Of a stretch of DNA of 64,000 bases, positions 26,601 through 39,263 are shown piece by piece. The first letter of the stretch is position 1; each line of letters opens with the position of its first letter. This DNA comes from Kudoa neothunni (Eukaryota > Cnidaria), in contig OZ199838.1 of assembly GCA_964304625.1 (NCBI GenBank), positions 16,616,001 to 16,680,000 on the forward strand, written 5' to 3'. Made by a program: the position numbers and the translations under genes. The notes beneath the pieces are model-generated. The model was not told the origin of the DNA. It saw only the letters and a program-made list of their open reading frames with translations, and did not search any database.

Positions 26601-27637
26601 TTATGTTAATTCTTGTCTCATTTAATAGGAAGAAAATTTTATTTATTGCCCTACAAAGTTTTAACCAAACGTAGTTATCGAAGAAGCTATTCCATCGAAT
26701 TTTATCAAAATAATGGCATATTTAAACATTAACATTGATCGAGATTAATCATTATATCTATATATAACATTAAAATTAATTTTGATATAAGCGATGATTT
26801 AATTATTTCTTGAAAAAGAATAAATTTCCTATACATGCTCCGTTTCAAAGAGTTTGAATATTTAAAAAATGTCGCTATTTCCTTAAATAAAATTTTTCCG
26901 CAACAGTTAAGCGATAAATCCTAGAAATATTAATGTAATCTTCAAATTCTTGTATACTGGATAACAAGAACGTATGCAATTTTTATATTAAATAAATTTG
27001 AGTTTATAATTATTAATTTAAAATATTAAAATTTTATTCATAAAGTGAATAATTCATCAATTTTTAAACTAATATTTTCTTAGTTATTAAAAACTAAATT
27101 ATATAAAATATGCATGATTATTTAGTGTTAGTGTCATTACGAAAGTTTCATGAGTGCTTTATTGATAAATTTTCTTAATGAATATTTTGGTACATTTTTG
27201 AAACTTTAAAACAACCCCACAGAATTATAGTTAGTAGATTTGTTTTAATAAAATTTAACGTGATAGTTTACATTTAATATGAAGATTAACATATAACAGT
27301 CGTTGGAAGGTTAAGCGAAAACAAATTTGTTAAATCTTTTATACTTTTTAGCATGCAATGTATACAAAATCTTGGTTTAACTTTGTCCCCAATAACCGCC
27401 GGAGCTTTATTGGACAATTATGGATTTTTCTCCCTTCAAGTATACATCGTCGGTATTACAACAAGTACGTCAACTGGTGATCATTGAACATGTTATAATT
27501 TGGGTTTAGTTGCCGCTCTGGTTTGGAGTGTTTTATTTCTTTTGGATACCAAATCATGTAATGGCGTGTTAAATGCCTCAACAAGATTCCGGAAGACACT
27601 GAAAAATCCTCATTTAGACGACGAATTTGAATCATAA
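23685..27637 (+). CDS. MFSD1: MFSD1-like major facilitator transporter
   Basis: Lysosomal major facilitator family protein; mammalian MFSD1 exports small peptides and pairs with GLMP. Sixteen exons: 23685-23811, 23874-23935, 23990-24084, 24392-24434, 24495-24562, 24607-24715, 24779-24884, 24943-25041, 25089-25118, 25175-25283, 25332-25388, 25436-25511, 25603-25680, 25732-25829, 27352-27464, 27510-27637. Total 1398 nt, 465 residues, the family's usual size, about 12 membrane segments. Family landmarks: YVGDPTTAVQ after TM1, NIIFVLFGGVIVDNIIGVR, GRFVVGIGGESLSVA, VMWPIVAYVVPEKKIGIGYG and MQCIQNLGLTLSPITAGALLD. The N-terminus is acidic, with DDEPFI and ETSQ stretches. Most introns are 43-63 bp; one is 307 bp and one is 1522 bp (25830-27351). 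Exon 12 appears to use a GTCGGT donor. No frame break is needed. Confidence 0.93.
25830..27351 (+). other. long intron of the MFSD1 gene
   Basis: The intron lies between exons reading YVVPEKKIGIGYG and MQCIQNLGL. It is about 25 times longer than the other introns of the gene. AT-rich, with one GC-rich motif island (CGCAATCGCGCATGCAGG near 26466) and a CCTTCCAACG-type TTAA-adjacent motif near its end (27300-27314). No intact element inside. Confidence 0.75.
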
Positions 27638-27723
27638 CATTATTATTTAAATATTGATCCTTAAAATAATTTTTTATTCTGATGGCGAAAAAAACGCTGG
27701 AAAATTTTATAAAAAATTATTTT

Positions 27724-28606
27724 CTACAACCAAGTCCTATTACAAACAGCCAATATTTTGTTTTTTTTTCGAGATAAATTCCTAATCATTTGAAGCTTGA
27801 GTTTCCTCTTGAAACTTTTGTTTTGCATAAATTTTTCATAATAATGCCTGCCTTTTCGCTGTATATAGTTAAAAATTTTGTGCTCAACAAACGAGTTTAT
27901 AAGGCTCATCTTTATAATTTCGCAATCCTGTTGGTCTAACAGGCTCTTTTCAACCAGAAATTGATCGTTCTAAACAAACGAAAAGTCATAAAGCAATCTC
28001 ATATGGACAACTACTGTAGTAGGAGACTGAACCAAACTGTTGAACAATTCTTCCTTATTTAAATTGGTCAAAAACTTCATCAAACCATTTCTGTTCAAAT
28101 ACAAAAAGTGTTCAGGCGAATTATCCACGTCAAATTGGAAGTAATTTCGAATGGCAACTTCATCCAGGTTAACTATTTTTTCAGTGTTAACTTTAGATTG
28201 CGAGAAATACTCCAAAGCTATTTCTCCAATTGCCCAATCGATCATATCAGGTATGGAGTGGATTTTAATTTGGTTCTAAACATCAAAAATTATATTAAAT
28301 GAAATTAATTCATTAATTGTAGAAATACCCTTTTATTGGATTGTAAGTAAGTCTGATACAGTTTTGTACAAAATCTCGTGAGTATTAATGGAATTGTTCT
28401 ATTGAGAGTATAATCTTTTGATTTGATGGAATCGAAGCTTTTAGATTCATTTGGTTTACTATCGTTCTTTTCTATCTATTAGAGGCTGGTAGAAATAATT
28501 GGAAAAGAAACAGAAATACCGGAAATTCGATAAAACAACTTTCTGCGATCCAAAAATTTGCATCGACCATTATCGATAGAAAATTTAACAGGATCAATTG
28601 TATCTA

Positions 28607-28651
<45 letters not shown>

Positions 28652-29844
28652 ACTGCCAGGGAGAAGCAGCTCCAAATTGTTTCCTCATTGTATCTTTGAT
28701 ACACTCAATAAATTGTTCAACAAATAGTTTCATATCAAAGAGTTTAAGATCTCCAATCATCAACGATCGATATAATCTTCTAGAGGCTTGAAGCTGACTT
28801 TTATCTCTTAAAAATTCAATTAAAAAATATGCTTGTGGTTTGATATACATATTTGAATGTTGTAATGCTTCCCAATTGACTTTTTTCCAACTGCACCAAT
28901 GGGGCGTTTGTATCATGATAGTTTTACGAGCTAATTTGTAATGTTTGGCCTTAAGTGGATCATTGAGTATACAACCCGAAATGTAACTCTCAACATCATG
29001 ACTGCAAGTGTTATTGATGTATTCCTGATAGAAATCCAAAAACTTATTTTTCAGTATGTCTGGATCTTGTTTTTCATCACAGATTAAAGTGTTTTCGAAT
29101 TGTTTTCTTAAATAGTGATAATGGATAAAGTTCAAATTGACATTGTGTGGGAGTGGCACGTTATATTTCAACCACCCTTTTTCCACCAATTGCTGAAACG
29201 CTTCCAATCCATATTTTGATAGTTGCTCACGAAGGATTCGTTTCAAAGGCCCATTCATGTCCATCAGCTCGATAGGAGTGGCTACATATTCCACCATACG
29301 TGGTACTAACGAAAGCGGAAACGGAGTAGACTTTATTTTAATATTTTCAAAGGGGCTAATTTTAACAGGAATATCTATGTGGGGAAAGCCCAAGTGATTT
29401 AAAACGTCTTTCTCTTCTTCACTCACTTTCCGCCAGTTGGAACGCAAAAAAATACAACTTTTCGCTCACACTCTCGTACATTTTGGACGTGGAGGAATCG
29501 AAACTGCTTAAGTCGTGTGCTTTCTGTGTCTCATAAAGTAACAATGCTTCGTTGTCAGTTGTGTTGGATCTGGTTCCAACCTCAATATCCATATCTTCCA
29601 AACTCAAATTGTGGACAAAATTGTAATGGTAATTAAACAGTTTTTCTTTATTCACTGTTATAGAAAGTGGGTAAACATCAGATTGATACAATTTTTCAAC
29701 AACACAATCTGGAAGGTTTTTGGGGTCGCTACAGCATCTTCGAAATAGTCTTAGCGGGCCAGCTTGGAACATATCCAGTTTCGATTTATGTATCACGTGG
29801 ATATTATTTGAGATTAAGACTAAATTCTCTAGAGTCAAGACCAT
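27724..29844 (-). CDS. unrecognised protein, about 580 residues, with a poly-Thr run
   Basis: The best model starts at ATG 29844, exon 1 29427-29844, a 52-bp intron (29375-29426), then a long second exon to about 28485, followed by three smaller exons down to a TAG at 27724-27726. The introns are 36-60 bp. The protein is soluble: no signal peptide or membrane segment. It is rich in charged helices, with aromatic phrases such as PHWCSWKKVNWEAL, PQAYFLIEFLRDK and a basic C-terminus. A run of about 14 threonines is encoded by an ACT microsatellite at 28607-28651. I do not recognise the family. Many Leu/Lys/Glu-rich helices are compatible with a scaffold or organellar RNA-binding protein, but nothing decides this. 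It is transcribed toward MFSD1, tail to tail, 86 bp apart. Confidence 0.65.
28607..28651. repeat. (TAG)15 trinucleotide repeat inside a coding exon
   Basis: About 15 perfect TAG units on the plus strand. On the coding (minus) strand they read as ACT codons and give a poly-threonine tract in frame, flanked by STT and IDTIDPV. Confidence 0.9.
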
Positions 29845-31937
29845 TTCTCTAATTTGTTGTTTCCATTACTTTCTTAAGTAATTGGAAAAATGAAGATATT
29901 CACATAAATAATAAATAGCTCTCCTGATGATAATCGAATCAAAATTAATTCTAATTTTCAAAGCATTTCAGTATAAAATTTGTAAGTTTTATAATAATAA
30001 ATTAGGAAAAAATATAGCAACGCATCTCTTATAAAATGTTATTAATTTATACATCATAGGTAAAACCGATATTTTTTTATTTTTTTTATATACATTTAAA
30101 TTACACTTATTAATCTGGAAGATTGATTTTGGACTTTAATCTAAAACAGCAGAATAAAACCATCGTCAATGGAATTATTTTCAAAAGGTGTAAATACACT
30201 TTTTACTGTAATTGTGGTACATAATTGTGAATTATAAAGAATAAATTTCTTAAAAAATATATAAGCTAAAATTAATTACTTTATTAATTTCACCCAAAAT
30301 ATTATTACTGCATATCATGTGAAATACTAAAACTAAAAAACCCAAACGACGGTTAATTAAATCACATACGATAATGTAAGAAAACTTCAATTTAGCTTAA
30401 TTGTATAAACATTTATATTTTTACGGTCTTTTAATGACGTTAACAATTTTTATCTCTCTAAAATTCTTTATCCTTGTTTATCTAAAAATTCACAGTACTT
30501 TTAATAAACTTCTGTATTGTTAAATAAAAATTCTTTTAGTTTTTAATTCAAAACATTCATTGTTTGTTTTCGAAAGATATCGAGGCTTTAATCCACTAAG
30601 TAAAATGGGGTGGATTTTGACTCCAAGTGAATTTTTCCAATATTATAGCGTATTAAGTTTACAATAACTCCCCTCTAGTTTGTTCAAACTTTTATCTTTA
30701 TATTAACAAAGTTAACGTAAAATTACTTTCTAAATAAAATCGGTGTAGAAATTTACCACACATTTTTCCTGCATTAAATTATTTAAAATGTTGGTAAATG
30801 TCTTTTTAAGATTTTACGGAAATTCTATAGAGTAAATAATGAATAAATAACGGAAAACTATACACGCGACATCGTGGCGCACGCGCAATATCAATAGTAG
30901 CCAATGTTTGGGGTTTTTTCATTTTTTAGAAAATTATGGGTTTTTTACTGGAAACATTGAATAATAACACAAAGGTTTACATATGGGGCATCAGATTTGT
31001 ATTTTTGTAACGTATCCTATTCAGGCTAAATCAAGCAGGTTTTAAACATTTATGATATTAACCCCCTAATGAACCTAACGAACTTGGGGTCTTTTTTAGC
31101 CAAAAGTAGTTTAAATTGATTATAATATTTTACTTATTCTTTTGAAACACTTGAAATTCATGTTATTTCCATTAAATTACGATATTTACAACTTATTAAA
31201 CTTTGAAAAAACAATTAACATTATTTCGCATTGAAATAAAAAATTACACTCCAACGAACTGGGGATGGTTAAAAATTAAACCTACTAATACAATCATACT
31301 CCAAAAAATATATAAACATAAATGCGCGCGCACTCAAAATATAACTTTAATAATTGGTCATTAATTCAAAATTTTCTCGATGAAAATTCCTCATATTTTG
31401 ACAGTCAATGCTGATTTTTATTTGAGACAATTTTATCAAATAAAAACGTATTGTAAATTTCTACGCCATTTTATTTGGAGGATATAGATTTTTCAGCTAG
31501 ATGCTCCATGTTACATTCTACATGCTACTTGGAAGGTTAAATAATATTTTCTACGCAAAATTCGGATATAAAATGACAAAATAATTCCTCTAATTAATCT
31601 ACTCTATTGTCACTCCAGACAAAAAAATTCTCTTAAATTCTACCACTTTATCAAACAGAATATATTATTATTTCAAAATGAAAGCATCAAACGACAAAAA
31701 AAATCTAGCGCTTAAATTTACGAATGTTTTACCTATTCACATCACAGCAAGTGGTGGAACGTATCGCTAAATGCTAACCGATACATAAAAAAAGTTAATG
31801 CATATTGAAAGTGGACGCTCTGTATTCTAAGCGATTATTGGGAATAACACGCCAAATATAAATTAAACAATTGAAAATAGAATAGATAAATATTTACAAT
31901 ATAATAATTGTTTTAGTAAATTAATAAAAGCAAAAAG
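29845..31937. other. intergenic with several TTAA-adjacent transposon-like ends
   Basis: No gene seen. Fragments resemble piggyBac-type termini: at 30595-30630 an AAAATGGGGTGGATTTTGAC block close to the terminal repeat of the 41.5-kb piggyBac element, and at 31058-31095 TTAACCCCCTAATG...CTTGGGGTC, with a related GAACTGGGGATGGTTAA at 31256-31272. The ends do not pair into a complete element. GC-rich motif islands occur at 30863-30888 and 31323-31333. Confidence 0.4.
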
Positions 31938-32366
31938 TCATTTGGAAGAATGTCTAGTCTCGATGTGAGCAGCCAAATCTTCGGAACAAGAATAACATTT
32001 GCGACATGGGTTTCCGTTGTTATCTTTCAGATTGCACACGTGGACATCACCTGTGGGGAATATTTCGAAATTGATAACATTTTCACCACACCTACCAATT
32101 GAAAATTTTATAAAAAATGTATCAATTAGATAGAAAATCATTTCACCTAGGACAAATTGTGCCATTAACAATTCCAATATTTTTTTGTGCAAGCCATGCA
32201 ATAAAAATGTTTACACGGTAACTAATGGAAAATTCGTGAGATGTCATTATTACCAAAACAACTAAATTACCAATCTACCATATTTGGCGATTGGCAGTTT
32301 GCATTGGCAACATTTATACACCATTTTAGTGTAATCAACATTTCCAACAACATTTAATTCAATCAT
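31938..32366 (-). CDS. CBLL1: HAKAI/CBLL1-type RING-HYB protein, short form
   Basis: HAKAI is an E3 ubiquitin ligase with a RING-plus-phosphotyrosine-binding (HYB) zinc domain; it also belongs to the m6A methyltransferase complex. Exons 32271-32366, 32147-32221 and 31938-32091, introns 49 and 55 bp. The reading CQCKLPIAKYGRLLPCKHFYC.MAC...CPRC...F..GDVHVC...LAAHIETRH matches the human order [25 protein letters not shown]...CPGC...LFMC...LQAHINHRH, including the 11-residue RING spacer. Exons sum to 325 nt, one base too many: an apparent surplus base in the A7 run (32180-32186). Corrected length is about 107 residues against about 490 in human, so only the catalytic core remains. It is head-to-head with NOC3, 139 bp apart. 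Confidence 0.85.
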
Positions 32367-32505
32367 TTAGCTTCACACTAACTTTCCGGCTGAACACGAG
32401 AACATTCGAACACGAATTTGATGTCTAGTTTGCCTCCTGTATCTCCAAACACTTTACCTGCAACAAGAAAGTGCGATCAACACGATTTTTATAAACTAGA
32501 CTAAT
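32367..32505. promoter_or_regulatory. shared divergent promoter HAKAI / NOC3
   Basis: 139 bp separate the two start codons, which point away from each other. This short gap must hold both promoters and both 5' untranslated regions. No TATA box is obvious. The position is certain, the shared function inferred. Confidence 0.5.
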
Positions 32506-34871
32506 ATGGTAGTTAGGAAGCGACATATAACTACGATAACCGACGTAGACAATGAATTAGAAAAGCCAACCAAACGAGCCAATAGTGATGGCACTATGAA
32601 TCCTAATGTTGCAATGATTGTTGATGAGCGTAGGAAGTTGTGTTCTAAGTTGAAGCTAGAATTTCAGCAAATAAGCGACGATATTGTTGCCGAGCCGGAG
32701 GATAATGTAATGACCATGATGGATTGTTTCTGTGTTGTTAACGCCAGTTGGTGATTAGTTATATAGAATTCATGTTATTATAAACCATATGGATAATTAT
32801 CAAACCACTTTACCTTCAATTATGAAAGCAGCGTTGAAAGTTTTGACCTACACATTTTCAAACATAATTCCAGGGTATATTGGCAAAGTTGTTACAGAAT
32901 GTTTGTGAGTAAATGCACCAACTGTGGGTGCTTTTTAGTTACAACATCAATCCAGACACGGACAATCAATCCAAAACAAAAAACGTGCAACTAACCAAGG
33001 AGATGAAAAAAATTCAAGAATTTGAAAATAAGTTGGTTGTGGTTTATCACAAGTTTTTGAAGAAATTAACTAACTATCATGACTGTATATATTTTAAGTT
33101 TGTCATAAAAAGCGTTAAATTATTATTATTCGAATTAGATATTATACAAAAATATCAATCCAACGAGAATAATCCCAACAAAATTAGCTGTACCAACAAT
33201 CTAATATCTAATATCTAATTGGTGAGTATAAACGAATTTTGATAGATTTACAAGAATCAGGTTGATTTCAATTGCGAAATAATATGCGAACTATTGCAAA
33301 AATTGTCCCATTTTAATCATTTTGAAATGCTGGCTAGTTTAGCCATTAAAATACTCACAAAAAATCACGCATTTGATAATGTAATATCTCCTCATTGTTA
33401 AATTTGTTAAAAAATTGTTTGGTGTTTAGAACAAGCAGACTGTCCTTTCTGCTTTTGAATATTTGTTCAAGATGGATGAAAATGGCTACGTCACTTCAGT
33501 CGCCGTTGGCTACATTTCTAAGATTACTAAAAAAGGAATCAAAAAGATTCCTTCACCTCATGTACATTTTTCGTACACAATTTAAGTCAACAATTTGTTA
33601 GATTATTGATGTCTTGTTGATGATTCAACTGAACGAAGATGTGCTTCGAGAATCCTCCACAGATAAAAATAATAACAATAATAATGCGCAGCAAAAACAA
33701 TTATTTGATCGGAAACAATTGTCTAGAAAGGATAAAAAGGTTTTTGGGTGGTTGCGAATTCAGCTTAATTTTTGGTGGTAGACGAAAAAACAGATAAAAA
33801 TATTAGAAAAAGAACTGACCGAAGTTGAGTACTCAGAAAAAATTTACTATCATCAAAAAATACGTAGGATAAACTTATCAGTTTGAAATTAGTAGTTGTG
33901 TGATTTAGCACTCTCAAATCTTGTCTCAAGTTTGTGCGATTTACTTCCGAATACTAAAAGAATGCGACAGCATCAAGTCAAGCTTATTTCAAGCTGCTCT
34001 TTGTGGCATCAGTAAGTATGGTAGGCTTGTGAGACGTGAATTTTTGGTGGAAATTGCGGATTACATTAAAATGCTTATAAATGAGAAAGATGTAAATTGT
34101 TTTGCTTTTGAAGATGACTTTGAATTGTTTTTAGTTGTTCACATTTGGCGATTGCGTTAATGCTATAAATGTGTTGTTGAGCATTTTGGAGCATCCTTCT
34201 GAGAGTAATCTATTGTTTAACTGTGTCGTTAATTATTAAATTATTTCATCCGATTTAGATATGGGCGGTCAAATATCTACCGACTATAAAATGGTTCTTA
34301 AAGCTTGTTATAATTTATTAGAAAATCTTGCTATTCCAAATAATAGTAGTTTAGTTGTTTTGGTGTTCTTTTTTGATGGGTTTTCTATTTTTAGAATTCC
34401 CAAGTAAAGATATTAAAAATTTTTTTGACATCATGAGTAAAATATTGCTATTCAATACTTTTAAAGTAATGCAGGATGACATTATTGTTTTAAATAATTG
34501 GTATCAATAATGTTTAATTGCATAGGTGAATAACCCTGTGATTTTGGCTTTTACAAAGCGTGCCTGTAATGTTTGCTTGCACACCAACAATTCAATATGT
34601 GTCGAACTATTGCTACTTTTGAAGAACCTTTTTTCGGTATGTTGATGATATGTTATTGCATATTTGAAAGTGTTAGTAGAGAAACCCTACACTATCTAAA
34701 ATGCTCGATGAAGAATATTGTGGAGGGAAAATTTATCGACCTGAAATTGAGGATCCCGAATTTTGTTGCGCTGATGCCACACTCTGTTATGAGATTGCAT
34801 TGCTTAGAAATAGCTCCAACCCTCTCATCAAAAAACTGGTTAATGATATTATACTCATGAAAAGAGTGTAA
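32506..34871 (+). CDS. NOC3L: nucleolar complex protein 3 (NOC3L)
   Basis: NOC3 acts in nucleolar pre-60S ribosome assembly and, in yeast, in replication-origin licensing. Exons with good support: 32506-32706, 32759-32904, 32939 onward, then pieces to 34871. Landmarks: AEPEDN...INHMDNYQTTLPSIMKAALKVL (the NOC3 N-terminal domain), IQEFENKLVVVYHKFL, ICELLQKLSHFNHFEMLASLAIKIL, HSQILSQVCAIYFRILKECD (CBF/Mak21 region), ILAFTKRACNVCLH and the C-terminal EIEDPEFCCADATLCYEIALLRNSSNPLIKK. About 600 residues, shorter than human (800), mainly by loss of the N-terminal tail. Introns reach down to 34 bp. Two junctions remain unclear: an in-frame TAA at 33216-33218 just before a strong GTGAGT donor, and the exon end near 33865-33890. 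Confidence 0.85.
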
Positions 34872-35739
34872 TTGCAACCGTAGATGTAGATAAATAGATG
34901 AAGTAGCTATGTTTATAATTTATTTCCATATGTAATTAACCCAAAGTTGCTTATTTTATACAGGTTACAATGAATTTGATTCGCTTTAATTTTTAAATTT
35001 AAATGAGGTCTGCATGATATATTTCTTTGGCGCAGTTTTTTAGATCGCATACCTTTCCTAGGAGCTCACAAATAATCATAATTCAAGGTAGATACACTGG
35101 AAAATTTTGAAAATTCCAATAAGTATGAATTTTTACTGGAGTATGCAGGGATATATTTTGTTAATTTATTTAAACTGTCACAATTCTCGCGGGAAATTAA
35201 ATCCTAATAGCTGACTATCGTGCTAACGCGATTTTTAATACAATCAATTACTATTCATAAGTGATAACTCGGTTATTTTTCTAAAATATAATCAAAATTC
35301 ATTGGCGATTGACACGGACGTTTTTAATCTAAAATAATAAGTCCTACTTATAGTTGGCCTATAAAGTTTATTTTTTAGAATCTGCCCTATTTAATGCAGT
35401 CAGAACTATACCTACCTGGATACAATATTCCAAGATCAGAATGCAACCATTCCTTTAAAATGATATAATTATTGTTGTAAGCGTTGTCTAAATTAAAAAT
35501 ACATTATTTTTATGTCAAAAAACAATTTTTAAATGTGCTGAGCAATACGTCTGCTGAAAACACACCTTTACCACATCAACATTGAATTAACATAAATAAA
35601 GGGAAATATGTGACATTGCACGTAAGAATGCGAAATAAAGTTATTCTATTCGCAGAAATATATATTTATTTCTTATGAAATGCCTCAGAAATATACAAAT
35701 AGATAAATAAATTGTTGAGAGTATGGATGCTCACAAATC
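34872..35739. other. intergenic after NOC3
   Basis: AT-rich; no exon or RNA gene recognised. Confidence 0.45.
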
Positions 35740-35965
35740 ACCGATTGGGTGAATGTTAAGACGAGATCAATATGGTATTTGTTCAGTCAGTAAAAAGGTG
35801 GTGACCGTCCATCAAAACTTTCCAATGTGCAAGAATCATTCGTTCAAAGTTTAGTGGATGATGATTGAATAACAAGTTTTGCAGAAATTGTCTATAAACT
35901 AATTTTCCTATCATGTTATAGCCCTTTTTTAAATCCAAATGAGATATTTTCCATTATTTGATACC
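35740..35965 (+). pseudogene. Tc1/IS630-like transposase remnant
   Basis: Two signature pieces of the IS630-Tc1-mariner superfamily lie close together. One is the helix-turn-helix phrase GDRPSKLSNVQESFVQSLV (35804-35860). The other is the catalytic-core phrase YSPFLNPNEIFS (35916-35952), which normally lies some 200 residues downstream and contains the final acidic residue of the triad (PNE). Only about 50 bp separate them and a stop codon follows VDDD, so most of the catalytic domain is deleted. A dead copy, adjacent to the minisatellite. Confidence 0.65.
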
Positions 35966-35989
35966 GGTAGTAAGCAATAAAAATCCTTC

Positions 35990-36595
35990 GACAATATAAA
36001 TTAAATAATGCTAATAAGAATTATTTAATGCTAATAAGAATTATTTAATGATAATATGAATTATCTAATGTTAATAAGAATTATCTAATGTTAATAAGAA
36101 TTATTTAATACTTATAAGAATTATTTAGTGCTAATATAAATTAAATAATGCTAATAAGAATTATTTAGTGCTAATATAAATTAAATAATGCTAATAAGAA
36201 TTATTTAGTGCTAATATAAATTAAATAATGCTAATAAGAATTATTTAATGATAATAAGAATTATCTAATGTTAATAAGAATTATTTAATACTTATAAGAA
36301 TTATTTAGTGCTAATATCAATTAAATAATGATAATAAGAATTAAATAATGATAATAAGAATTATCTAATGTTAATAAAAATTATTTAGTGCTAATAAGAA
36401 TTATCTAATGTTAATAAAAATTATTTAGTGCTAATATAAATTAAATAATGTTAATAAGAATTAAATAATGTTAATCAGAATTATTTAATACTTATAAGAA
36501 TTATTTAATACTTATAAGAATTATTTAATACTTATAAGAATTATTTAATGATAATAAGAATTATTTAATTTTAATAAGAGTTATTTAATGCATTA
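35990..36595. repeat. 20-bp minisatellite, about 30 units
   Basis: Tandem array of a 20-bp unit, consensus AATTATTTAATGCTAATAAG with variants (GCTAATATAA, GTTAATAAGA, ACTTATAAGA). At least four variant types alternate in blocks, which suggests higher-order duplication of unit pairs (for example the AATATAAATTAAATAATGCT form repeated three times between 36120 and 36240). Confidence 0.92.
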
Positions 36596-39263
36596 CGGAA
36601 GGACCAACTAAAATTACTTCTAAACAATATTCAAACTCATATTTTAATCATTGTTTAAACTCAGAAAATATTGACAACTAAAAATATGTTGCATCTTGAT
36701 CTTGAAACACTGTGTTATGATTCATGTAAATAGCCGCTTCCTATTAAAAAACTGACCCTACCTGATTACGATTACAGTGGGTGACGTGTGGTTCGTAGTG
36801 ACGCGTAATTCGAGGAAATATTACAAAATTAACATACATATAAGATTATAATGAGTTATTTATTTCTCAAACTATTTAAAAACAATTGTTTGATCATTAA
36901 GAATATTAATAAAACATTTTTAGATTCATTAATTATGTTTTTTCAAGATTATTTTGTAGTGACGTGTGGTTCGTATTTTTCTTGGTCCCAATGGGATTAC
37001 GTACGACCGGTCACTCATTGTATTATTTTTGTTCAAAATAACTTTCAATGTATTTAAGGTGTTCAAGATAACCCTGCCAATATCTCAGAACCAAATTACC
37101 AGCCATGTATAATTGTGTGCTTATTGTTTAAATTACGATTAATTTGCTTATTAACTGCTTGAAATGACCATTTATACAAGAAAAAATATAAAAATTATGA
37201 TGCAATATTTAAAAATGGTGAGGGAATATTTATTTAAAACAACCGATCGTTAACCCCTAATAGGTGTTATTGGGTTCCACACGCCTGCCTACCTGAGTAG
37301 TAAATTGAGCATAATTCGTTTACAAAATATTTTTAAAGTTTTTTTCCATGTAAATTGTTAAAATTCTATTTTATAACTAGTTACAAAATTTTCAAAAGAT
37401 TCGAAATTTTTTATCTTAAGTTGATATTTACCCCAGAGGATTATAACAAACTCGATGCGTTTTATTTTTTTTAAAGTTAATCTCACAATTGCGCAGTAAG
37501 TGTATCAATGTCAGGTTCGAATTCCTTAAATAAATTCTCATCTGACAAATTCTTGATATGCCTACTTTTGATTCATTTATTGTGGTTTCTCGAAGAAATC
37601 TGGAATATTTGAAAGACAAACGAAATCGAAGGCAACAATTTTTATTTTACCTATCCACTTCTTTGATTAAAGTCACCAAAATAGAAGAGGTGAAGATCAA
37701 TGGATTGGATTTTCAACCGCTACCAGGCCAGGCGTTATGTTGAAGCAGTTAGGTTTAAATTCCATAAAAATAACACACGTCTTTTGCTCTGCACGCGATA
37801 TAAGACTGGGCCAAAAAGTACGCCGAATGTGTGACAACGCTATACTCAATTAGCATTCAATAAAAACATTAACATGCTTGAATGTTTCCCAAAATAAACG
37901 ATTTATTATATGTCATGTATTTTTTGTTGCTCTATAACGTATTAAAGTAAGCTGATACAGTTTAAAATATAATATGACAAAGAACAGAAATTAATTCGGG
38001 TGGGTTCGTCAGGCCTAGGGTCGCCTAAATCAGGTATGTCTAAGGTTATCTTTACGGATTAATATTCACGTATCAGTAAATAAAATCAGATTTTCGTAGA
38101 TTGCGCATGGCTAATTTTAATTAGAGATATATTGAAAATTTAAACAACAAATAAGCTTCAATTCATCGATTAAAATATTTATTATTTTAAAATCACAGCG
38201 AATAGGAACCAATATGACATTCTTTCGCGCTAGCAATCAAACGGGAAATTAATTATAACTGCAATTAATACTAAATTAGTCTATTATTCACAGTCAAAAA
38301 TATCTTTTAAACTCATAAATTTGTGGATATGGGATTAACACAGAAAAAGTCACTATAGTAATTAATTTTATTATCAAATGTTACATTTCAAATGTTGAAC
38401 CTATCGATATTGAACGTTTTTTTAATATTTTAAAAAAATTTATGGTCATTGCATATAACAAAGCAAACAAATAAGAGAAAAGAAAAAGTCCGAATTTTTG
38501 TAGTATTAAAAAATTATTTTAATATATTTCATTTAAAATGTGAGAGGTAAGGAAGATGAAAAGACTAATAATAAAAGGAGAGACCCCTATTAGTAAACGT
38601 TACTCTGGAACAACATTCTCAAAGGGGATTATAATCATAACTATCATTAATACAGAAGAATAAAAATGAATAGTAGCCAGCTTAACTTGTCATTAAATAA
38701 ATACTTGTTAGGAGATATCAATTATATATCCTGTTAACTGTAAATTATTGACTGATTTTAATTTTGGAAATTTATATCTATATAATATTGATTGTAACAT
38801 GATATTGAATGTTTACGTATGGGGTGGGTCTTATTATATCGATGACTGGTTTTAATTTGAAGAAACGTTGATGAATTATGAAATAAAGTTAAGCAATTAC
38901 CATGACAACAATAAACGAGGATGATTATCTAGGCTGTTACTCCGAATCGACACATTTTTTTCCTCTAATTAGGGTTGAACTGAGTGATCCTCGTAAACAA
39001 ACCTTAATTCATTCATTCCACATGCAACATTGACCAACGTGTATTTGGTGTTAGCTGGATTTTAAATTTAAATCATGTAATCTACCGAGGTGATATCGAA
39101 CGAGTGTTTATTATCACAGTTTAAGCGTTAGTTATTGTCTCATTGAGATTAGATAGATAGGTAGGTATGTATGTTCTACAACTTTTGATATTTTTAGCGT
39201 AGAGATTAACTAATTTTTGAAATTTAAGACTAGTGCAGTGATTCTAATAACAATATCAACTAA
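36596..39263. other. 2.7-kb intergenic stretch upstream of the SLC7 gene
   Basis: No recognisable exon. A 16-bp phrase, TGACGTGTGGTTCGTA, occurs twice (about 36782 and 36960). At 37246 TTAACCCCTAATAGGTG...TGGGTTCCACACG resembles one end of the small TTAA MITE at 46.4 kb, without a matching second end. Confidence 0.4.

Noticed and set aside
28558-28791. plus-strand frame with a long poly-valine run
   Set aside because: Antisense reading of the (ACT)n coding tract.
29419-29447. apparent homopolymer frameshift in the 28-kb gene
   Set aside because: A 52-bp intron with GTGAGT donor and CCCCACATAG acceptor (29375-29426) restores the frame.
31062-31268. apparent 207-bp TTAA MITE
   Set aside because: The similar blocks at its two ends are in direct, not inverted, orientation; an element boundary is not supported.
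35990-36595. CRISPR-like array
   Set aside because: Units are contiguous 20-bp tandem repeats without unique spacers, in a eukaryotic context.
37514-37525. GGTTCGAATTCC resembling a tRNA box B
   Set aside because: No box A at the right distance and no foldable cloverleaf or SINE tail around it.
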